This document shows, one piece after another, positions 7,080 to 10,451 of a stretch of DNA of 10,451 nucleotides; position 1 is the stretch's first letter; every line of letters begins with the position of its first letter. The notes beneath the pieces were generated by a model. It was not told where the DNA came from and did not search any database. It saw only the letters and a program-made list of their open reading frames with translations. This DNA comes from Alkalimonas sp. (GTDB taxonomy: Bacteria; Pseudomonadota; Gammaproteobacteria; Enterobacterales; Alteromonadaceae), in contig SKGJ01000064.1 in the NCBI GenBank assembly GCA_007117525.1, forward strand, positions 1 to 10,451, in the 5' to 3' direction. The position numbers and the translations under genes were made by a program.

Positions 7080-7316
7080 TTACTCTGCGTTGGCTTTCAC
7101 GTAGTCAATCGCAGATTGTACAGTGGTGATTTTCTCTGCTTCTTCATCAGGAATTTCAGTATCAAATTCCTCTTCCAGAGCCATAACCAGCTCTACAGTG
7201 TCCAGAGAATCAGCACCCAGGTCATCAACAAAGGAAGCTTCAGGCTTGACTTCTTCCTCTTTAACACCCAGTTGCTCAACAATGATTTTCTTAACGCGTT
7301 CTTCGATGTTGCTCAT
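7080..7316 (-). CDS. acpP: Acyl carrier protein
   Basis: AcpP carries the growing acyl chain on a 4'-phosphopantetheine arm and serves FabD, FabH, FabG and FabF as well as lipid A and phospholipid acyltransferases. The 78-residue acidic protein has the standard length and the attachment motif [11 protein letters not shown], with the modified serine at residue 37 counting the initiator Met (36 without it). The recognition helix II (about 37-51) with its acidic face [10 protein letters not shown] is intact. The ATG at 7316 follows AAGGAA (7323-7328) with six bases between. A promoter at 7373-7401 and a terminator at 7034-7066 frame the gene, matching the usual high, separate expression of acpP within the fab cluster. 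Confidence 0.98.
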   Translation of the reverse strand: MSNIEERVKKIIVEQLGVKEEEVKPEASFVDDLGADSLDTVELVMALEEEFDTEIPDEEAEKITTVQSAIDYVKANAE

Positions 7317-7372
7317 CTTTTCTTCCTTTTTTCATTTAAATCGCAACAGTTCGTGCAATTTTATGTGGCGCT

Positions 7373-7401
7373 AGTTTATGCGTAAGGCTGCGTTGTTGCA
7401 A
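7373..7401 (-). promoter_or_regulatory. Sigma-70-type promoter for acpP
   Basis: On the minus strand TTGCAA (7396-7401) and TAAACT (7373-7378) are separated by exactly 17 bases, which predicts a start near 7366 and a leader of about 50 bases before the acpP ATG. It falls in the unusually long 126-base gap between fabG and acpP, where a promoter is expected from E. coli. No terminator is visible after fabG, so fabG read-through may also contribute. Confidence 0.6.
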
Positions 7402-7442
7402 GTCGTCCTACCGGCATTTTTTGCTGGTCTGACATGCAGCGC

Positions 7443-8186
7443 TTACACCATGTACATACCGCCGTTGACATGAATCGTTTCACCGGTAATGTATGCCGCA
7501 GGCTCCGAGGCCAAAAAGGCCACAGTAGCGGCAATTTCAGCCGGCTGCCCCAGACGGTTGGCAGGCACCTGACCGAAAATCGCTTCTTTTTGCTCATCCG
7601 ACAGCTCTTTGGTCATGTCGGTGTCAATAAAACCCGGCGCTACCGCATTGACCGTTACGCCGCGGGAGGCCACTTCACGCGCCAATGACTTGGTAAAGCC
7701 CAATACACCCGCCTTCGCAGCTGCATAGTTGGTCTGGCCCGCATTGCCCATGGTACCCACTACGGAGCCAATGGTAATGATGCGACCATAACGCTTTTTC
7801 ATCATGCTACGCAACACCGCTTTGCTCAATCGGAACACCGAGGTCAAATTGGTTTGCATGATATCAAACCATTCCTCATCTTTCATGCGCATCAGCAGAT
7901 TATCGCGGGTAATACCGGCATTATTGACCAGAATATCAATATCACCAAAATTATTTTTGATGCTGCCAAGGCAAGCCTCAATCGAATCGGTATCGGTGAC
8001 ATTCAGCACCAGGCCACAGTTGGTCCCCAGATAGTCCGAAATGGCAGCCGCCCCTTTCTCACTGGTAGCAGTACCCACGACGGTGGCGCCCTGGGCTTTC
8101 AATTGTTCTGCGATGGCGCGACCAATACCGCGGCTGGCACCGGTCACCAGGGCAACTTTGCCTTCTAAAGAAAATAAAGCGGTCAT
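7443..8186 (-). CDS. fabG: 3-oxoacyl-ACP reductase
   Basis: FabG reduces 3-ketoacyl-ACP to 3-hydroxyacyl-ACP with NADPH, the first reduction of each elongation cycle. It is a classical short-chain dehydrogenase of 247 residues: nucleotide-binding TGASRGIG at 15-22, NNAG at 88-91, and the catalytic residues N113, S141, Y154 and K158 (in NYAAAKAG). The segment VAPGFIDTDMT and the C-terminal ITGETIHVNGGMYM are typical for FabG. The ATG at 8186 is preceded by AAAGGAT. The gene follows fabD by 20 bases, so they share a transcript. Confidence 0.96.
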   Translation of the reverse strand: MTALFSLEGKVALVTGASRGIGRAIAEQLKAQGATVVGTATSEKGAAAISDYLGTNCGLVLNVTDTDSIEACLGSIKNNFGDIDILVNNAGITRDNLLMRMKDEEWFDIMQTNLTSVFRLSKAVLRSMMKKRYGRIITIGSVVGTMGNAGQTNYAAAKAGVLGFTKSLAREVASRGVTVNAVAPGFIDTDMTKELSDEQKEAIFGQVPANRLGQPAEIAATVAFLASEPAAYITGETIHVNGGMYMV

Positions 8187-8206
8187 AAATAAGATCCTTT
8201 GTTGTG

Positions 8207-9142
8207 TTATTTGCCGGCAAGCGCCTGAGCCAGTGATGCCGTGTCATTGACGGAAACTGCATGCAGCGATTTATCAATCCGCTTGATCAAACCCGACAAG
8301 ACTTTGCCAGCTCCCAGTTCCAATACCTCGGTCACCCCCTGACTGGCCAACCATTCAATGGTTTCGGTCCAGCGCACCGGACTGTAAAGCTGACGAACAA
8401 GTGCGTCCTGAATGGCAGCGGCATCCTGACAAACGGCCACATCCACATTATTCACCACACTAAGCTGTGGCGTTTGAAAATCAAGCCCGGCCATGTCGCG
8501 TGCTAAAGTGGCGGCGGCTGGCTTCATTAAGGCGCAATGCGAAGGCACGCTGACGGCAAGTGGCAAAGCACGTTTGGCTCCGGCAGCCTTACAGGCTTCA
8601 GCAGCCCGCTCAGCGGCAGCCTTGTGGCCGGCAATCACGACCTGGCCTGGTGAGTTGAAGTTCACCGGCGCCACCACTTCTTCATTGGCGACCTGAGCAC
8701 AACATTCAGCAACGCTTTGATCATCCAAGCCAATAATGGCATACATAGCACCAGTACCGGCTGGCACCGCTTGTTGCATGTAGCGGCCCCGGTTGGCCAC
8801 CAGCACCACCGCATCGGCCAGGGATAAAACGCCGGCGCAGACCAGGGCTGAGTACTCGCCCAAAGAGTGGCCAGCCAAATAAGCCGGTGTGGCGCCGCCT
8901 TGTTGTTGCCACAAACGCCAACAGGCCACCGAGGCCGTTAATAAAGCAGGTTGGGTTTTATCGGTGGCATTCAGTTCCGCTTCTGGCCCTTCTGACACCA
9001 GCTGCCACAAATCGTAGCCCAGCGCCTGAGAAGCCGCAGCAAAAGTTTGCTGCACCACCTGGTGCGCAGCGTACAACTCACTCAACATCCCCAGGCTTTG
9101 CGAGCCCTGGCCCGGAAAAACAATGGCAATTTTTTTGGTCAT
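8207..9142 (-). CDS. fabD: Malonyl-CoA:ACP transacylase
   Basis: FabD moves the malonyl group from CoA to ACP, supplying the chain-extension unit for FabH and FabF. The 311-residue protein (E. coli about 309) begins with the FPGQGSQ motif at 9-15, carries the nucleophile S93 in GHSLGEYSAL, the carboxylate-binding R118 and the catalytic H202 in VPSHCALM. Its C-terminus shows the usual VLELGAGKVLSGLIKRI segment. The ATG at 9142 follows an AGGA with seven bases between. It is 49 bases downstream of fabH and 20 bases upstream of fabG in a minus-strand operon. It is somewhat rich in alanine but otherwise ordinary. Confidence 0.96.
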   Translation of the reverse strand: MTKKIAIVFPGQGSQSLGMLSELYAAHQVVQQTFAAASQALGYDLWQLVSEGPEAELNATDKTQPALLTASVACWRLWQQQGGATPAYLAGHSLGEYSALVCAGVLSLADAVVLVANRGRYMQQAVPAGTGAMYAIIGLDDQSVAECCAQVANEEVVAPVNFNSPGQVVIAGHKAAAERAAEACKAAGAKRALPLAVSVPSHCALMKPAAATLARDMAGLDFQTPQLSVVNNVDVAVCQDAAAIQDALVRQLYSPVRWTETIEWLASQGVTEVLELGAGKVLSGLIKRIDKSLHAVSVNDTASLAQALAGK

Positions 9143-9159
9143 TTTTCTATCCTGTCAAA

Positions 9160-9201
9160 CCGTTATTATGGAGTCAAAAACCCGGCAAGGGTTAATAACG
9201 G
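9160..9201 (-). repeat. Nested hairpin at the fabH-fabD junction
   Basis: Bases 9160-9168 and 9193-9201 are a perfect 9-bp inverted repeat; the right arm covers the fabH stop codon. In the 24-base loop, 9179-9183 pairs with 9189-9193, and on the minus strand this smaller stem is followed by a few T. It resembles a weak attenuator or processing signal in the 49-base gap; function is not shown. Confidence 0.4.
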
Positions 9202-10151
9202 ACTAAGGCGGAAGCCCAGGCGAAACCACCACCAAAAGCTTCCAGCAATAGGGTCTGGCCTCGTTGGATCCGGCCATCACGAATGGCTTCGTCCAGTGCT
9301 GTCGGCACGGTTGCCGCCGAGGTATTGCCATAGCGGTCCAGGTTAATCACCACCTGCTCCATCGGCAAGTTCAGCTTGCGTGCTACGGCAGAAATAATGC
9401 GTAAATTGGCCTGGTGCGGTACCAGCCAATCAATTTCGGATTTGTCCATCTGGTTGGCTGCCAGCGTTTGCTCCACCACTTCAGACAACTTGGTCACGGC
9501 AACCTTGAACACATCGTTGCCTTTCATTGAGCCCCAGGAGTTGTGCACCGACTCGACATCGCCACGGATCGGGTTATCGACATAGAGCAGTTCAGAGTAC
9601 TTGCCGTCGGCATGAATATGGGTCGATAAAATACCTGGCTGTTCGGACGCTTCCAGAATGACAGCACCGGCGGCATCGCCAAATAAAATAACCATGCTGC
9701 GATCTTCGGGGCTCACCAATTGCGACAAGCAGTCCGAGCCTATCACCAGGATACGCTTGGCCATGCCGCTTTTGATGTACTGATCCGCCACGCTCAGCGC
9801 GTAGCAAAAACCAGCACAGGCCGCCGCAACATCAAAGGCCGGAATGGCCGGAATTTCCAGCTCGCGTTGCACTTCACAAGCCGAGCTGGGCAAAGAGCGC
9901 GCACCGCTGGTGGTGGCAACGATGATCATGTCCAGGGAGTTTTTATCAATATCGGCCGCTGCAATGGCCTGACGAGCCGCTGCTGCGCCCATGGTCGCCA
10001 CAGATTCGTCTTTGCCGATAATACGGCGCTCACGGATGCCGGTACGCTCGATAATCCACTCATCAGTGGTTTCGACCATGGTTTCCAGATCGGTGTTGGT
10101 TCTTACTTGAGACGGGAAATAACTTCCGGTTCCGATAATGCGAGAATACAT
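9192..10151 (-). CDS. fabH: Beta-ketoacyl-ACP synthase III
   Basis: FabH starts fatty acid synthesis by condensing acetyl-CoA with malonyl-ACP. The 319-residue protein (E. coli 317) has the catalytic triad C112 ([10 protein letters not shown]), H246 (VPHQANLRI) and N276 (RYGNTSAA), and the C-terminal [18 protein letters not shown]. The N-terminal [10 protein letters not shown] and [15 protein letters not shown] segments are also family-typical. The start lies six bases after the plsX stop codon. The only ribosome-site candidate, TAGG, overlaps that stop, which points to translational coupling with plsX. The active-site pocket sequence gives no sign of branched-chain primer preference that I could defend. 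Confidence 0.96.
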   Translation of the reverse strand: MYSRIIGTGSYFPSQVRTNTDLETMVETTDEWIIERTGIRERRIIGKDESVATMGAAAARQAIAAADIDKNSLDMIIVATTSGARSLPSSACEVQRELEIPAIPAFDVAAACAGFCYALSVADQYIKSGMAKRILVIGSDCLSQLVSPEDRSMVILFGDAAGAVILEASEQPGILSTHIHADGKYSELLYVDNPIRGDVESVHNSWGSMKGNDVFKVAVTKLSEVVEQTLAANQMDKSEIDWLVPHQANLRIISAVARKLNLPMEQVVINLDRYGNTSAATVPTALDEAIRDGRIQRGQTLLLEAFGGGFAWASALVRY

Positions 10152-10157
10152 GGCAAC

Positions 10158-10451
10158 CTACGCTTTTCCAATTAATACCTGTTCCAGCCGATCTTTGATT
10201 TTGGCCGGGACCTGACGTTCAACTTCTCGAACAGCTTGCCGGATGGCACTAAAAAAAGCTTCTTTGGAAGCATTTCCATGACTTTTCACGACAATTCCGC
10301 GCAATCCTATCAGACTTGCGCCATTATACTGGTCGGGGTTCACGCCTTTGACCATGCTTTTCAGCCAGGGTTGCGCCAGTTTGCCTGCAATTCGACCAAG
10401 CAAGCTGCTGTGCAAGGTGGTGCGGATTTGATTGATGATGAGCTTGGCCAC
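10158..10451 (-). CDS. plsX: Phosphate acyltransferase PlsX, C-terminal part
   Basis: The last 97 residues of PlsX are present; the gene continues past the right edge. PlsX converts acyl-ACP to acyl-phosphate, the donor for PlsY in phosphatidic acid synthesis, at the inner membrane surface. The segment [20 protein letters not shown] (about 55 to 36 residues before the end) is the strongly conserved C-terminal signature, followed by a helix [14 protein letters not shown]. The first visible codon (GTG) is internal, so the true start is not here. Position directly upstream of fabH is the standard gammaproteobacterial order. Confidence 0.95.
   Translation of the reverse strand: MAKLIINQIRTTLHSSLLGRIAGKLAQPWLKSMVKGVNPDQYNGASLIGLRGIVVKSHGNASKEAFFSAIRQAVREVERQVPAKIKDRLEQVLIGKA

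Noticed and set aside
6990..7385. 131-codon forward frame opposite acpP
   Set aside because: It covers the acpP terminator, acpP in antisense and the acpP leader; composition reflects the acidic acpP codons on the other strand.
7410..7435. Possible terminator after fabG
   Set aside because: The short inverted pair carries an A-C mismatch on the minus-strand RNA and is not followed by a T run in the right direction.
1..10451. tRNA, rRNA, CRISPR array or phage genes
   Set aside because: No cloverleaf with conserved tRNA bases, no regularly spaced repeats and no phage-type proteins were seen on reading both strands.

Overview
This is a stretch of ordinary gammaproteobacterial chromosome. The evidence is a canonical plsX-fabH-fabD-fabG-acpP-fabF lipid cluster whose products closely resemble their E. 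coli counterparts, an RluA-type pseudouridine synthase, a DcaP-family porin, and an acetyl-CoA synthetase followed by a CrbR/ErdR-type response regulator. Base composition is moderate. An aquatic member of the Alteromonadales/Oceanospirillales breadth is plausible, but the genus cannot be fixed from the sequence alone.

Layout from left to right. Bases 1-113 hold no recognisable gene. Bases 114-385 form a compact element with 28-bp near-perfect terminal inverted repeats, a nested internal hairpin and no transposase; it ends three bases short of the stop codon of rluA (minus strand). A DcaP-like outer-membrane porin (minus) follows, ending in an intrinsic terminator just before rluA. A divergent 261-bp regulatory region separates the porin from acs (plus). 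After an intrinsic terminator, a LuxR-type response regulator (crbR/erdR-like) and a small overlapping DUF1289 protein are read on the plus strand. A 17-bp-stem terminator separates these from the convergent fatty-acid cluster on the minus strand: fabF, acpP, fabG, fabD, fabH and the 3' part of plsX, which runs off the right edge.

How the genes fit together. Acs converts acetate to acetyl-CoA. The adjacent response regulator belongs to the family that activates acs in Vibrio and Pseudomonas (CrbS/CrbR, also called MxtR/ErdR), so acs and its probable activator are neighbours; the sensor kinase is not in the window. The divergent porin may bring small acids across the outer membrane, which is inference. 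The fab cluster makes acyl chains from malonyl-CoA (FabD, FabH, FabG, FabF on AcpP) and passes them to phospholipid synthesis (PlsX). acpP has its own good sigma-70-like promoter and its own terminator, which fits the need for far more ACP than enzymes.

I found no clear previously undescribed system. The points most worth checking are the structured mobile-element-like repeat next to rluA, the 21-bp-arm palindrome in front of fabF, and the dyad and repeat signals in front of acs.
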